NCBI RefSeq assembly: GCF_002209485.1
Contig: NZ_NJIX01000003.1
Coordinates: 62,001 to 126,000 of the forward strand
Origin: Achromobacter sp. HZ34
GTDB lineage: Bacteria > Pseudomonadota > Gammaproteobacteria > Burkholderiales > Burkholderiaceae_B
DNA length: 64,000 nt
Direction of reading: 5' to 3'
Made by a program: the position numbers and the translations under genes. Each line of letters starts with the position of its first letter. Position 1 is the stretch's first letter. Below the pieces are notes generated by a model that did no database searches, was not told the origin of the DNA, and saw only the letters and a list, made by a program, of their open reading frames with translations. Below are positions 53,336-64,000 of this stretch, in pieces.

Positions 53336-53354
53336 ATTTCAATAATATTGAAAT
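53336..53354. promoter_or_regulatory. Perfect 19-bp palindrome upstream of cysG
   Basis: ATTTCAATAATATTGAAAT, in the divergent gap between the secreted protein gene and cysG. It overlaps a possible plus-strand promoter (TTGCGC at 53321, TAATAT near 53343) and looks like an operator for a dimeric regulator. Confidence 0.55.
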
Positions 53355-53459
53355 TCCACCTGGTTCGTTCGCCTCGGCGGGCGGCAAATCTAGAATTGCG
53401 GGTCTGGCGTCGATTCGCGCGTCGATTCCGCATCGCAATCCCCCCCTCGGAAATCCCTC

Positions 53460-54872
53460 ATGAAGCTGTTCCCGCTATTCGCCGACCTGAATCAGCGACC
53501 GGTCCTGGTGGTCGGTGGCGGCGCCGTTGCCGCCCGCAAGACCCAGGCCCTGCTGGAAGCGGGCGCCCAGGTCAGCGTGGGCGCGCCGCGCCTGACCGCG
53601 GACCTGGCCGCGCTGGCCGATAGCGGCCGCATCGCGCACCTGGCGGGGGAATTCCAGGAGCAATGGCTGGAAGCGGTGTGGCTGGTGGTGGCCGCCACCG
53701 ACGACCGCGCGGTCAACGCCGACGTTTCGCGCTGCGCCGAAGCACGCCGGATGTTCTGTAACGTGGTCGACGATCCGGAGTTGTCCTCCTTCCAGGTCCC
53801 GTCCATCGTCGACCGCTCGCCCATCATCGTGGCGATCTCGTCTTCCGGCGTGGCGCCCGTGCTGGCGCGGCGGCTGCGCGAACGCATCGAATCGCTGTTC
53901 GACCATGCCCTGGCCCCGCTGGCGCAACTGGCCGCGCGCCAGCGCGCCGCCATCCGCGCCGCGCGGCCGGACCTGGGCGCGCGGCGCCGTTTCTACGACT
54001 GGCTGCTGGACGGCCCGGTGGCGGCGCTGTTGCGCCAGGCCCGCCCCGCCGACGCCGAAGCCGCGCTGACGGCCGAACTGGACACCCCGCAGCACGTGCC
54101 TGCCGGCAGCGTGGTGCTGGTGGGCGCCGGCCCGGGTGATCCCGGCCTGCTGACGCTGCGCGCGCTGCGTGCGCTGAACGAGGCCGACGTCATCCTGCAC
54201 GACCGCCTGGTCAGCCCTGAAGTCCTGGCCATGGCGCGCCGCGATGCCGAACGGGTCGACGTGGGCAAGCACCAGGGTGAAGACCACCATGCCACGCAGT
54301 CGCGCATCCACGCGCTGATGGCGGACAACGCGCGGCTGGGCCGGCGTGTGGTGCGGCTGAAAGGCGGCGACGCTTTCATCTTCGGCCGGGGTGGTGAAGA
54401 ACTGCAATTCCTGCGGGCGCGCAACATCCGCTATGAAGTGGTGCCCGGCATCACCGCGGCGCTGGCCTGTGCGGCCCACGCCGGCATTCCCCTGACGCAT
54501 CGGGCCCACGCGCAGTCGGTGCACCTGGTGACGGCGCATTCCAGCACCGAGGCCGATACCCTGGATTGGCCGGCCCTGGCGGGTGCCACCCAGACGCTGG
54601 CTTTCTACATGGGCGTGGGGCAGCTGGATGCCCTGGCGCGCCGGCTGATCCAGCACGGCCGCGATCCGCTCACGCCCTTCGCCCTGGTGGAAAACGGCAG
54701 CCGCCCGCAACAACGCGTGCTGACCGGTCAGCTGGCAGACCTGCCGCGCCTGGCGCGCGCGCATGGCGTCCATGCGCCGGCCATGCTGTTCGTGGGAGAA
54801 GTGGCGCGGCTGGGCGACGAGCTGCACTGGTTCGGGCAGCACCTGTCGGCGAGCGCCGACGCGACGGCTTGA
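53460..54872 (+). CDS. cysG: Siroheme synthase (multifunctional)
   Basis: A 470-residue three-function enzyme. N-terminal domain with [20 protein letters not shown] (NAD-binding; precorrin-2 dehydrogenase and sirohydrochlorin ferrochelatase), then a SUMT methyltransferase domain from about 220 ([57 protein letters not shown]). It makes siroheme, the cofactor of sulfite and nitrite reductases. It ends in a strong terminator. Confidence 0.96.
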   Translation: MKLFPLFADLNQRPVLVVGGGAVAARKTQALLEAGAQVSVGAPRLTADLAALADSGRIAHLAGEFQEQWLEAVWLVVAATDDRAVNADVSRCAEARRMFCNVVDDPELSSFQVPSIVDRSPIIVAISSSGVAPVLARRLRERIESLFDHALAPLAQLAARQRAAIRAARPDLGARRRFYDWLLDGPVAALLRQARPADAEAALTAELDTPQHVPAGSVVLVGAGPGDPGLLTLRALRALNEADVILHDRLVSPEVLAMARRDAERVDVGKHQGEDHHATQSRIHALMADNARLGRRVVRLKGGDAFIFGRGGEELQFLRARNIRYEVVPGITAALACAAHAGIPLTHRAHAQSVHLVTAHSSTEADTLDWPALAGATQTLAFYMGVGQLDALARRLIQHGRDPLTPFALVENGSRPQQRVLTGQLADLPRLARAHGVHAPAMLFVGEVARLGDELHWFGQHLSASADATA

Positions 54873-54974
54873 GGTCGGACGGCTGCAGCCCCGCCCGCAG
54901 CCTCGTTGCAAGCGCAGCGGCTGCAGGAACGCTCGCGCCTCGCCCGCAGCTGGCTGGCAGGCTGCAAATACAGA

Positions 54975-55007
54975 AAGAGGGAAAATCCCCAGGGGATTTT
55001 CCCTCTT
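54975..55007. terminator. Bidirectional Rho-independent terminator (cysG / upp)
   Basis: Perfect 16-bp stem (AAGAGGGAAAATCCCC, A, GGGGATTTTCCCTCTT). The plus-strand side continues TTCTTCTTT and the minus-strand side TTCTGTATTT. It lies between the convergent cysG and upp genes. Confidence 0.9.
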
Positions 55008-55112
55008 CTTCTTTGGCAATCATTGATATGGCAAGTGACGCCGCGGCGCCGGACAGCGCGCCGACGGCATCGACGGCCTGGCGCCCATCGAGCAGGTGCC
55101 TGCCGCCTGGTC

Positions 55113-55751
55113 CTATTCTTCTTTCTGCTTGGTGCCGAAGATGCGGTCGCCGGCATCGCCCAGGCCGGGGATGATGTAGCCATCCTCATTCAGCCGCTCG
55201 TCGATGGCGGCAGTGTAGATACGCACGTCGGGATGCAGTTTTTCGATGTGCGCGATGCCGGCGGGCGCCGCCACCAGCACCAGCGCGCGGATGTCGCGAC
55301 AGCCGGCCTGCTTGAGCAGGTCGATGGTCGCCGCCATGGAGCCGCCGGTGGCCAGCATGGGATCGATGATCAGGGCGGTGCGCTGGTCCAGCTCACCCAC
55401 CAGCCGCTCCAGATAGGTATGCGCCTGCAAGGTCTCCTCGTTGCGGGCAATGCCCACCACGCTTACCTTGGCGCCCGGCACCAGGCTGAGTACGCCATCC
55501 AGCATGCCGATGCCGGCGCGCAGGATGGGCACCACCGTAATCTTCTTGCCGGCCAGCTTTTCCACCTGGATGGGACCGTTCCAGCCCTGCACCGTGCAGG
55601 GTTCCAGCGGCAGGTCCTTGGAGGCCTCGTAGGTGAGCAAGGCCCCGACTTCCTGCGCCAGTTCCCGAAAGCTCTTGGTGCTCAGGTCGGCGCGGCGCAT
55701 GATGCCCAGCTTGTGGCGGATCAGTGGGTGGCGTATTTCATGCACGGGCAT
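55113..55751 (-). CDS. upp: Uracil phosphoribosyltransferase
   Basis: A 212-residue type I PRTase. [12 protein letters not shown] (read [12 protein letters not shown]; the PRPP-binding loop), [20 protein letters not shown] and [23 protein letters not shown]. It makes UMP from uracil and PRPP in pyrimidine salvage. It follows dacB by 45 bases on the same strand and is cut off downstream by the bidirectional terminator. Confidence 0.96.
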   Translation of the reverse strand: MPVHEIRHPLIRHKLGIMRRADLSTKSFRELAQEVGALLTYEASKDLPLEPCTVQGWNGPIQVEKLAGKKITVVPILRAGIGMLDGVLSLVPGAKVSVVGIARNEETLQAHTYLERLVGELDQRTALIIDPMLATGGSMAATIDLLKQAGCRDIRALVLVAAPAGIAHIEKLHPDVRIYTAAIDERLNEDGYIIPGLGDAGDRIFGTKQKEE

Positions 55752-55796
55752 GGCGGTCTCCGGTATTGATGCGGCAGGCGCATCGTAGACGGTTCG

Positions 55797-57332
55797 TCAA
55801 CGATCCGCCAGCCAGGCGATCAGCGCATCGTCGAAGGCGCGCACCGACTCGGCCTGGGGATGGTTGACCAGACTCACCACGATATAGCGTTTGCCGCTGG
55901 CCCCCAGCACATAGCCCGCGATGGACCGCACGCCATTCAGGGTGCCCGTCTTCAGATGCGCCATGCCCTGCGTGCCCTTGCCGCGCATGCGCCGCCGCAC
56001 GGTGCCATCCAGTCCGGCGATGGCCAGCGAAGACATATATTCCGGCATGAAGGGCGAATTCCAAGCCACCGTCATCATCGACGCCAGGCTGTCGGCCGAC
56101 ACGCGCGCCACGCGCGACAGGCCGGCGCCGTTGTCCACCACCAGTTCAGGCATGTTCAGGCCCTGGCTGGCCAGGATGCGCTTGACCACTTCGCCGCTGC
56201 TTTCCACGGTGGACGGACGGCGGCCCCCTTCGGCGCCCACGGTCAGCAGCAGCGTGCGGGCCATGACGTTGTTGCTGCGCTTGTTGATCTTGCGAATGAT
56301 GTCGCCGAGCGAAGGCGACTCATGGGTGGCCAAAGGCACCGCGTCGGGCGGCACCATGCCCGCCCGCACCCGGCCGCTGAACGTGCCGCCCAGTTCGCGC
56401 CACAGCACGCGCAAGACTTCCGTGGCGAATTCCGGTTGGCTCAACGCCAGGCGATAGACATCGAATTCGCCACAGGAGCCCGCCACCTTGCCGCCGATGC
56501 GCAGCGACACGCCCTGCTGGGTAATGACGGGGTCCGTGCTGATTTCCGGCGAGCCGGGGCAGCGGATATCGCTCCATTCCAGCTGGCCGGCGATCTTCAC
56601 CCCCGGCAGGGGCGGATCCATGACGACATTCCATTTGCGCGCCGCCGGATCGGGCGTGAACAGCAGGCGCACGGCGCCGAAGCCCACCATCAGGGCGTCG
56701 GGATTGGCGTTGTAAGGACGGTCGGGGGCGCTGTCGAAGGCGCCAGGATCCACCGCCACGTTGCCGAACAAAGTCCGGTCTATCACCAGGTCGTTGATCT
56801 GCCGCACGCCATGCAGGCGCAGGTCGCGCAGCAGGCTCCACAGGTCCTGCATCAGCAACAGAGGATCGCCGCCGCCGCGCAGATACAGCGCACCGGGCAG
56901 CACACCGTCGGGCCCGATGCGGGCGCCCGGCTCGGCCAGCAGATCGGTGTGCCAGGTGTAGTTGGGGCCCAGGTCGGACAGGCCGGCCCAGGTGGTGACC
57001 AGCTTCATGACCGACGCCGGGTTGCGCGGTTCCTTGGCATTGATCGAGATCAGGCGCGGCCCGCCGATTTCCTGCACCACCAGCGACAGGGAGGAATCCG
57101 GCAGCTTGCTGGCGCGCCACGTCTGGGCCAGCTCGCGCGGCAGCACGTTTTGCGAAGCTGGCGCCAGGCCCTGGGCGTGGACGTCGGTTATCGAGGCGCC
57201 GGCCAGCAGCAGGCTGAAACCCGCGCCCGCCCCCGCCCTCACCGTCCGCGTGAGTAAACCTGCCGCCGCTTTCCCTGCGACCCGAACCGGTCCGCCCCAG
57301 GTTCGAATGCGCTTGCCCATCGTTTCGATCAT
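55797..57332 (-). CDS. dacB: D-alanyl-D-alanine carboxypeptidase/endopeptidase PBP4
   Basis: About 511 residues with an N-terminal export signal (GFSLLLAGASITDVHAQG region). The active-site triad of motifs is present: SxxK in NPASVMKLVTTWAGL, SxN in KRSNNVMARTLLL, and KTG in HLKTGTLNGVRSIAGY. Class C PBP4 trims the cross-linked peptidoglycan in the periplasm. The start at 57332 (MIETM) has an AGGTCAGGGC stretch; a longer frame to 57488 exists. It is divergent from queA. Confidence 0.93.
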   Translation of the reverse strand: MIETMGKRIRTWGGPVRVAGKAAAGLLTRTVRAGAGAGFSLLLAGASITDVHAQGLAPASQNVLPRELAQTWRASKLPDSSLSLVVQEIGGPRLISINAKEPRNPASVMKLVTTWAGLSDLGPNYTWHTDLLAEPGARIGPDGVLPGALYLRGGGDPLLLMQDLWSLLRDLRLHGVRQINDLVIDRTLFGNVAVDPGAFDSAPDRPYNANPDALMVGFGAVRLLFTPDPAARKWNVVMDPPLPGVKIAGQLEWSDIRCPGSPEISTDPVITQQGVSLRIGGKVAGSCGEFDVYRLALSQPEFATEVLRVLWRELGGTFSGRVRAGMVPPDAVPLATHESPSLGDIIRKINKRSNNVMARTLLLTVGAEGGRRPSTVESSGEVVKRILASQGLNMPELVVDNGAGLSRVARVSADSLASMMTVAWNSPFMPEYMSSLAIAGLDGTVRRRMRGKGTQGMAHLKTGTLNGVRSIAGYVLGASGKRYIVVSLVNHPQAESVRAFDDALIAWLADR

Positions 57333-57521
57333 GCCCTGACCTTCGCTCGCCCGCTCGCAATGACGCCAGGGCGAGGCTCTCCAGTGTCGACAGGCCCTCG
57401 GCCTGTTCCGGTAAAACCGTGAGCATACAGGGAACGCCGGCCCCGTCCGCGCCGGGCCGGCGGGTGCTCCACGGCCAGCGCCGTACAATACCGGATTCCA
57501 AAAAATTTACGCCATCACGCA

Positions 57522-59779
<2,258 letters not shown>

Positions 59780-59986
59780 AGGCTGTCGCCGCCGCGCTTC
59801 CCGCCAGCGCGGGCGGACCCGCCGGACACGCTTGACTGGCCGCGCCGTACAACATCGCTACAATAGCGGGCTGCCCTGTAACAGGCTCGCGCTCAACGGT
59901 GGCTAAAAACATACCAAGATCCGCAAATCTGGATCGAAAACCTGCTCAGATCCGGATTCGGTTCGGACTCAACCAAGGAGAATCTT

Positions 59987-60331
59987 ATGTCCCTCATCGA
60001 TAACCTCGGCGTCGTCGTGGCCCAGGCCGCTCCCGCCGAAGGCGGCGCCCTGCTGGGCATGGCCCCCATCATCCTGATGTTCGTGGTCCTCTACTTCCTG
60101 ATGATCCGTCCTCAGATGAAGCGCCAGAAGGAACACCGCAACCTGGTTTCCGCCCTGGCCAAGGGTGACGAAGTGGTGACCTCCGGCGGCTTGCTCGGCA
60201 AGGTTTCCAAGGTGACCGACAGCTACATCACGGTGGAAGTGGCCGAACTGGCCGACAAGCCGGTGGAAGTGGTGGTGCAGAAGACCGCCGTCTCGACCGT
60301 GCTGCCCAAGGGAACCATCAAGGCCCTGTAA
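59987..60331 (+). CDS. yajC: Preprotein translocase subunit YajC
   Basis: A 114-residue protein with one N-terminal membrane helix (MAPIILMFVVLYFLMIRPQMK) and the KRQKEHRNLVSALAKGDEVVTSGG motif. It is an accessory subunit of SecDF. An AAGGAGAATCTT site precedes the ATG. A 207-base gap after tgt probably holds a promoter: TACAAT at 59859 is a good -10, but the nearest TTGACT (59832) is 21 bases away. Confidence 0.95.
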   Translation: MSLIDNLGVVVAQAAPAEGGALLGMAPIILMFVVLYFLMIRPQMKRQKEHRNLVSALAKGDEVVTSGGLLGKVSKVTDSYITVEVAELADKPVEVVVQKTAVSTVLPKGTIKAL

Positions 60332-60344
60332 GCGTCAGACCCAG

Positions 60345-60464
60345 GCCGGCCCGCTCGCATGGATGAGCATGGGCCGGCATGCCGCGCGGCGCCGGGAGCG
60401 CGTGCGCGGCTTTCTTTCATATCTTCCCGGCAATTTTTGTCCAGACTCAGAGTTACGGCCATGA
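60345..60464 (+). promoter_or_regulatory. secD leader with hairpins and a possible short upstream ORF
   Basis: Between yajC and secD. A hairpin GCCGGCCC...GGGCCGGC (60345-60378), then GCCGGGA (60391-60397) pairing with TCCCGGC (60425-60431) followed by AATTTTTG, which looks like an intrinsic terminator or attenuator 22 bases before secD. A 33-codon frame (60363-60464) starts ATGAGC and its TGA overlaps the secD ATG. Confidence 0.45.
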
Positions 60465-62341
60465 ACCGCTATCCCCTTTGGAAGTACCTGACGGTCCTGA
60501 TCGCGGTCGTCATCGGCCTGCTCTACACGCTTCCGAATTTCTACGGCGAATCGCCCGCGGTGCAGATTTCCGCCGCCAAGGCCACCGTCAAGGTCGACCA
60601 GGCGCTGCTGGACACGGTCGAACGCACCCTGTCCTCCGCCAATATCCCGGTCGAGGGCGTCTTCTACGAGCAGAACGGCACGCTGGGCACCATCCGCGCC
60701 CGTTTTCAGAACACCGACCAGCAATTGCAGGCGCGTGACCTGCTCGACAAGAGCCTGAACACCGTCGCCGGCGATCCCCACTACACCGTGGCGCTGAACC
60801 TGCTGCCCGCGTCGCCGCCCTGGTTGCACGGCCTGGGCTTTTTCGAACCCAAGCCCATGTACCTGGGCCTGGATCTGCGTGGCGGCGTTTATTTCCTGCT
60901 GCAGATCGACATGCAGGGCGCGCTGACCGCGCGCTACGATTCGCTGGCGGGCGACGTGCGCACCACGCTGCGCGACCAGAACGTGCCGGTCGGCAACGTC
61001 GAACGCAGCGGCCAGTCGGTGCTGGTCAGCTTCGCCAGCGCCGATGCGCGCGACAAGGCCGTGCCCGTGCTGCGCCAGCGCCTGCCGGACCTGCAATTCA
61101 CCGACGCCAACGATGCCGGCAAGGCGCAGTTGAGCGGCGTGCTGAGCCCCGCCTCGATCACGCGAGTGCAGGAAAACGCCCTCAGCCAGAACATCAACAC
61201 CCTGCATAACCGGATCAACGAACTGGGCGTGTCCGAGCCGGTGATCCAGCAGCAAGGCGCCGACCGCATCGTCGTGCAGTTGCCGGGCGTGCAGGACGTG
61301 GCCAAGGCCAAAGAACTGCTGGGCCGTACCGCCACGCTGGAAATCCGCATGGTGGACGACTCGCCGGCTTCGCAGTCGGCGCTGGCCGCCAATACCGTGC
61401 CCTTCGGCCTGGAACGCTATAACGAACGCGACGGCCGTCCCGTGCTGGTGCGCCGCCAGGTCATCCTGACCGGCGAAAACCTGCAGGACGCCCAACCGGG
61501 CCGCGACCAGCAGACCCAGCAGGCCGCCGTGCACCTGACGCTGGACAGCAAGGGCGCACGCATCTTCCGCGACGTCACCCGCGACAACATCGGCAAGCGC
61601 ATGGCCATCCTGCTGTTTGAAAACGGCAAGGGCGAAGTGGTCACCGCGCCGGTCATCCGCGGTGAAATCGCCGGTGGCCAGGTGCAGATCTCCGGCAGCA
61701 TGTCCGCCGAGGAAGCCGCCGACACCGCCCTGCTGCTGCGCGCGGGCGCGCTGGCCGCGCCCATGTCCATCATCGAAGAACGTACCGTCGGTCCCAGCCT
61801 GGGCGCCGACAATATCGCCAAGGGCTTCCACTCCACCCTGTGGGGCTTCATCGCGATCGCCGTCTTCATCATCCTGTACTACCGCTTGTTCGGTGTGTTC
61901 TCCACCATCGGCCTGGCCGTGAACGTGCTGCTGCTGCTGGCGGTGCTGTCCATGCTGCAGGCCACGCTGACCCTGCCGGGTATCGCGGCCATCGCGCTGA
62001 CGCTGGGCATGGCCATCGACTCCAACGTGCTGATCAACGAACGGATACGGGAAGAACTGCGTAACGGCGCCTCGCCGCAACAGGCCATACACCATGGTTT
62101 CGAGCGCGCGTGGGGCACCATCCTGGACTCCAACCTGACCACGCTGATCGTCGGCCTGGCACTGCTGGCCTTCGGTTCGGGCCCGATCCGCGGGTTCGCG
62201 GTGGTGCACTGCCTGGGCATCGTGACGTCGATGTTCTCGTCGGTGGTGGGCGTGCGCGCCCTGGCCAACCTGTGGTACGGCCGCAAGAAGAAGCTGGCCA
62301 GCCTCTCCATCGGCCAGGTCTGGAAGCCGAAGAGCGAATGA
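60461..62341 (+). CDS. secD: Protein translocase subunit SecD
   Basis: About 626 residues. N-terminal helix near 8-25, then a large periplasmic domain with GLDLRGGVYFLLQIDM near residue 138, and five more membrane helices at the C-terminus (GFIAIAVFIILYYRLFG, LTLGMAIDSNVLINERIREEL). SecD with SecF uses the proton motive force to help finish secretion. The start at 60461 is chosen; an in-frame ATG at 60359 would add 34 residues and lacks support. Confidence 0.95.
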   Translation: MNRYPLWKYLTVLIAVVIGLLYTLPNFYGESPAVQISAAKATVKVDQALLDTVERTLSSANIPVEGVFYEQNGTLGTIRARFQNTDQQLQARDLLDKSLNTVAGDPHYTVALNLLPASPPWLHGLGFFEPKPMYLGLDLRGGVYFLLQIDMQGALTARYDSLAGDVRTTLRDQNVPVGNVERSGQSVLVSFASADARDKAVPVLRQRLPDLQFTDANDAGKAQLSGVLSPASITRVQENALSQNINTLHNRINELGVSEPVIQQQGADRIVVQLPGVQDVAKAKELLGRTATLEIRMVDDSPASQSALAANTVPFGLERYNERDGRPVLVRRQVILTGENLQDAQPGRDQQTQQAAVHLTLDSKGARIFRDVTRDNIGKRMAILLFENGKGEVVTAPVIRGEIAGGQVQISGSMSAEEAADTALLLRAGALAAPMSIIEERTVGPSLGADNIAKGFHSTLWGFIAIAVFIILYYRLFGVFSTIGLAVNVLLLLAVLSMLQATLTLPGIAAIALTLGMAIDSNVLINERIREELRNGASPQQAIHHGFERAWGTILDSNLTTLIVGLALLAFGSGPIRGFAVVHCLGIVTSMFSSVVGVRALANLWYGRKKKLASLSIGQVWKPKSE

Positions 62342-62410
62342 GGCGTCCGGCCTCATCCCGCTCGACAACCGCCGCACCCTAACAGCTAGACAACAAACGC
62401 TAGGCTCATC

Positions 62411-63343
62411 ATGGAATTTTTCCGGATCCACCGCACCATACCGTTCATGCGCCATGCCCTGGTGCTGAACCTCATCAGTCTGGTGACCTTCCTGGCCGCG
62501 GTGTTTTTCATCGCCACGCGCGGCTTCCACCTGTCCATCGAATTCACCGGCGGCACGGTGATGGAAGTCAATTACGCCCAGACCGCCAAGCTGGACGAAG
62601 TGCGCAGCGCCGTCGGCAAGCTGGGCTACGCCGACTTCCAGGTGCAGAACTTCGGCACGTCGCGCGATGTGCTGATCCGCCTGCCGCTGGCGCAGGGACA
62701 GACTTCAGCGGCGCAAAGCGATTCGGTGCTGTCCGCCCTGAAGGCAGCCGATGCGTCGGTGCAACTGCGCCGGGTCGAATTCGTCGGGCCGCAGGTCGGC
62801 CAGGAACTGGTCCACAACGGCCTGATGGCGCTGCTGTTCGTGGTGCTGGGCATCGTCATCTACCTGGGCATACGCTTCGAATGGAAGTTCGCGCTGGCCG
62901 GCGTCATCGCCAACCTGCACGACGTGGTCATCATCCTGGGCTTCTTCGCCATCTTCCAGTGGGAATTCTCGCTGTCGGTGCTGGCGGGCGTGCTGGCGGT
63001 GCTGGGCTACTCGGTGAACGAATCCGTCGTGATCATGGACCGGATCCGTGAAAACTTCCGCAAGCAGCGCAAGGCCAGCGTGTCGGAAGTGATCAACGGC
63101 GCCATCACGCAGACCATCTCGCGGACCATCATCACCCACGGGTCGACCCAGATGATGGTGCTGTCCATGCTGTTCTTCGGCGGCCCCACCCTGCACTACT
63201 TTGCCATGGCGCTGACCATCGGCATCTGGTTCGGCATCTACTCGTCCGTGTTCGTGGCCGCGGCGCTGGCCATGTGGTTCGGCGTCAAGCGGGAAGACCT
63301 GGTCAAGCCGGTCAAGAAGGAAGGCGACGCCGAAGTGGCCTGA
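62411..63343 (+). CDS. secF: Protein translocase subunit SecF
   Basis: A 310-residue protein. IEFTGGTVMEVNY near residue 40 is the SecF periplasmic motif; FALAGVIANLHDVVIILGFF and GYSVNESVVIMDRIRENFRK are the conserved membrane elements. Six membrane segments. It lies 69 bases after secD and is followed by a strong terminator. Confidence 0.96.
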   Translation: MEFFRIHRTIPFMRHALVLNLISLVTFLAAVFFIATRGFHLSIEFTGGTVMEVNYAQTAKLDEVRSAVGKLGYADFQVQNFGTSRDVLIRLPLAQGQTSAAQSDSVLSALKAADASVQLRRVEFVGPQVGQELVHNGLMALLFVVLGIVIYLGIRFEWKFALAGVIANLHDVVIILGFFAIFQWEFSLSVLAGVLAVLGYSVNESVVIMDRIRENFRKQRKASVSEVINGAITQTISRTIITHGSTQMMVLSMLFFGGPTLHYFAMALTIGIWFGIYSSVFVAAALAMWFGVKREDLVKPVKKEGDAEVA

Positions 63344-63392
63344 CGCGGGTCGAGCGCCGCAGCGGGCCATCGCCGGGCCTACGTCCCAAATA

Positions 63393-63419
63393 AAACGCCA
63401 GCCTGTCGAGCTGGCGTTT
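63393..63419. terminator. Terminator after secF
   Basis: AAACGCCAGC and GCTGGCGTTT form a perfect 10-bp stem around a 7-base loop, 50 bases past the secF stop, ending in TTTC. Confidence 0.8.
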
Positions 63420-63433
63420 CATTCAAGAAATCA

Positions 63434-63461
63434 GCCCGCAACAAATGAATTTGTTGCGGGC
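63434..63461. terminator. Second, strong hairpin after secF
   Basis: GCCCGCAACAAAT and ATTTGTTGCGGGC form a perfect 13-bp stem with GA between, followed on the plus strand by TTCTTCTTG. It is the second of two tandem terminators in this gap. Confidence 0.8.
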
Positions 63462-63627
63462 TTCTTCTTGTACGTCCTTCCTTCAGCAAGGAGCACGACT
63501 GAAGCCAGCAACATGGCGCAGCAGTTCTTTGCCACTCACCAGCGCATGCACGTCGGCCACCGTCACCCCGGAACACGGCTTGCCTACTGCGGGCGACACC
63601 GCGCGGCGGGCAAACGGAGAGGGCTCG

Positions 63628-63891
63628 ATGGATATCCTGGAGTTGCTGCAATGGCCCGCCATGGCCGCATCGCTGGCGGCGGCTTGGCTGGTCGCGTCCA
63701 GCAAGAAGGCCCCCCGCAACGTCGGCTTCTGGGTATTTCTGCTGAGCAACGCGCTATGGATCGCCTGGGGCTGGCATGACGACGCCTTCGCGCTCATCGC
63801 ATTGCAGCTGGGCTTGGCAATGACCAATATCCGCGGCGTATTCAAGACCGCCCCGCCGGCCCACGACGGCGCCCCTGGCCGGGCGCCATGA
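63628..63891 (+). CDS. Small membrane protein of unknown function
   Basis: An 87-residue protein from the ATG at 63628, which has a GGAG site. Hydrophobic parts: PAMAASLAAAWLVASS, NVGFWVFLLSNALWIAWGW and AFALIALQLGLAMTNI, so two or three membrane segments, with a hydrophilic tail. No family recognised. It follows the tandem terminators of secF and so has its own promoter. Confidence 0.65.
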   Translation: MDILELLQWPAMAASLAAAWLVASSKKAPRNVGFWVFLLSNALWIAWGWHDDAFALIALQLGLAMTNIRGVFKTAPPAHDGAPGRAP

Positions 63892-63918
63892 ACCGGCACG
63901 GGATGATCCGGCCGAAGA

Positions 63919-64000
63919 CTACGCCGGCTTATTGAACCAGTGCCAGGGCAGGCGCCTGGGCCACTGGCGGGCGGGATCGAGGAAATACGGCGCCAGGAAA
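63919..64000 (-). CDS. C-terminal fragment of an unknown protein
   Basis: The minus frame is open from the right edge to a TAG at 63919. The visible end is PYFLDPARQWPRRLPWHWFN followed by KPA. It reads as a real coding end with good codon use, but is too short to identify. The gene continues outside the window. Confidence 0.45.
   Translation of the reverse strand, partial: FLAPYFLDPARQWPRRLPWHWFNKPA

Noticed and set aside
59832-59864. TTGACT and TACAAT upstream of yajC as one promoter
   Set aside because: Each box is good, but the 21-base spacing is too long for a normal sigma-70 promoter, so I mention only the -10.
60359-60460. In-frame N-terminal extension of SecD from ATG 60359
   Set aside because: The extension is charged, not a membrane segment, and SecD from 60461 already starts with its normal first helix.
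60335-62530. A 731-codon open frame on the minus strand opposite secD
   Set aside because: Antisense to SecD; His/Gln/Gly-rich translation and no similarity.

Overview
The window is a densely packed, high-GC stretch of bacterial chromosome with no rRNA, tRNA, CRISPR array, insertion sequence or phage that I can recognise. Gene content and protein style (fused NADP malic enzyme, siroheme synthase CysG, purC-purE-purK-sua5 block, YfiRNB, an autotransporter barrel, ABC amino-acid binding protein) point to a betaproteobacterium of the order Burkholderiales, most likely Alcaligenaceae (Bordetella/Achromobacter-like). That assignment is inference from the proteins, not from a marker gene. Layout: 1-3.4 kb holds the end of an autotransporter, a secreted protein of unknown function, a MaoC-like dehydratase and an amino-acid ABC binding protein. 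3.5-9.8 kb, all on the minus strand, holds fba-purC, a DUF5993/DsbB-like membrane pair, and purE-purK-sua5. 10-11.5 kb has three small genes of unknown function. 11.7-14.1 kb is a yfiR-yfiN-yfiB operon (periplasmic repressor, diguanylate cyclase, OmpA-like lipoprotein) controlling c-di-GMP. 14.2-27.6 kb is a large phosphonate locus: the C-P lyase operon phnGHIJKLM (minus), the divergent phnF regulator followed by a second phnM, a DUF1045 2H-phosphoesterase and phnN (plus), and phnCDE plus a PhnZ-like HD-domain oxygenase gene (minus). 27.9-36.4 kb is mixed: acyltransferase, DUF3311 plus sodium:solute symporter, a long form of infA, small proteins, mogA-like, cbpA-like and a membrane diguanylate cyclase. 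36.4-45.7 kb is central metabolism: a glutathione transferase, tkt-gap-pgk, rsmE, an orphan barstar and maeB. 45.8-64 kb holds a repeat-bearing FAD-binding protein, an aminotransferase, a lytic transglycosylase, ubiD, a YqjD/YqjE/YqjK-like membrane trio, cysG, upp, dacB and the queA-tgt-yajC-secD-secF cluster. How the parts work together: PhnCDE should import phosphonates; PhnGHIJ with ATPases PhnK and PhnL make and cleave the ribosyl phosphonate triphosphate; PhnM hydrolyses the triphosphate; the 1,2-cyclic product normally needs PhnP, which is absent, so the 2H-phosphoesterase next to phnN is the natural candidate; PhnN makes PRPP. PhnF probably represses through CGTCTA-type operator sites, which I see at the phnG promoter, upstream of phnF and upstream of the second phnM. 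The PhnZ-like oxygenase suggests a second, oxidative route for a phosphonate. The most interesting observations are the doubled and diverged PhnM, the PhnP replacement candidate, the partnerless PhnZ-like oxygenase, the shared operator motif, a possible attenuator/upstream ORF ahead of secD, and a coding minisatellite in the FAD-binding protein. All functional calls rest on reading the sequence and family knowledge; no search was run.
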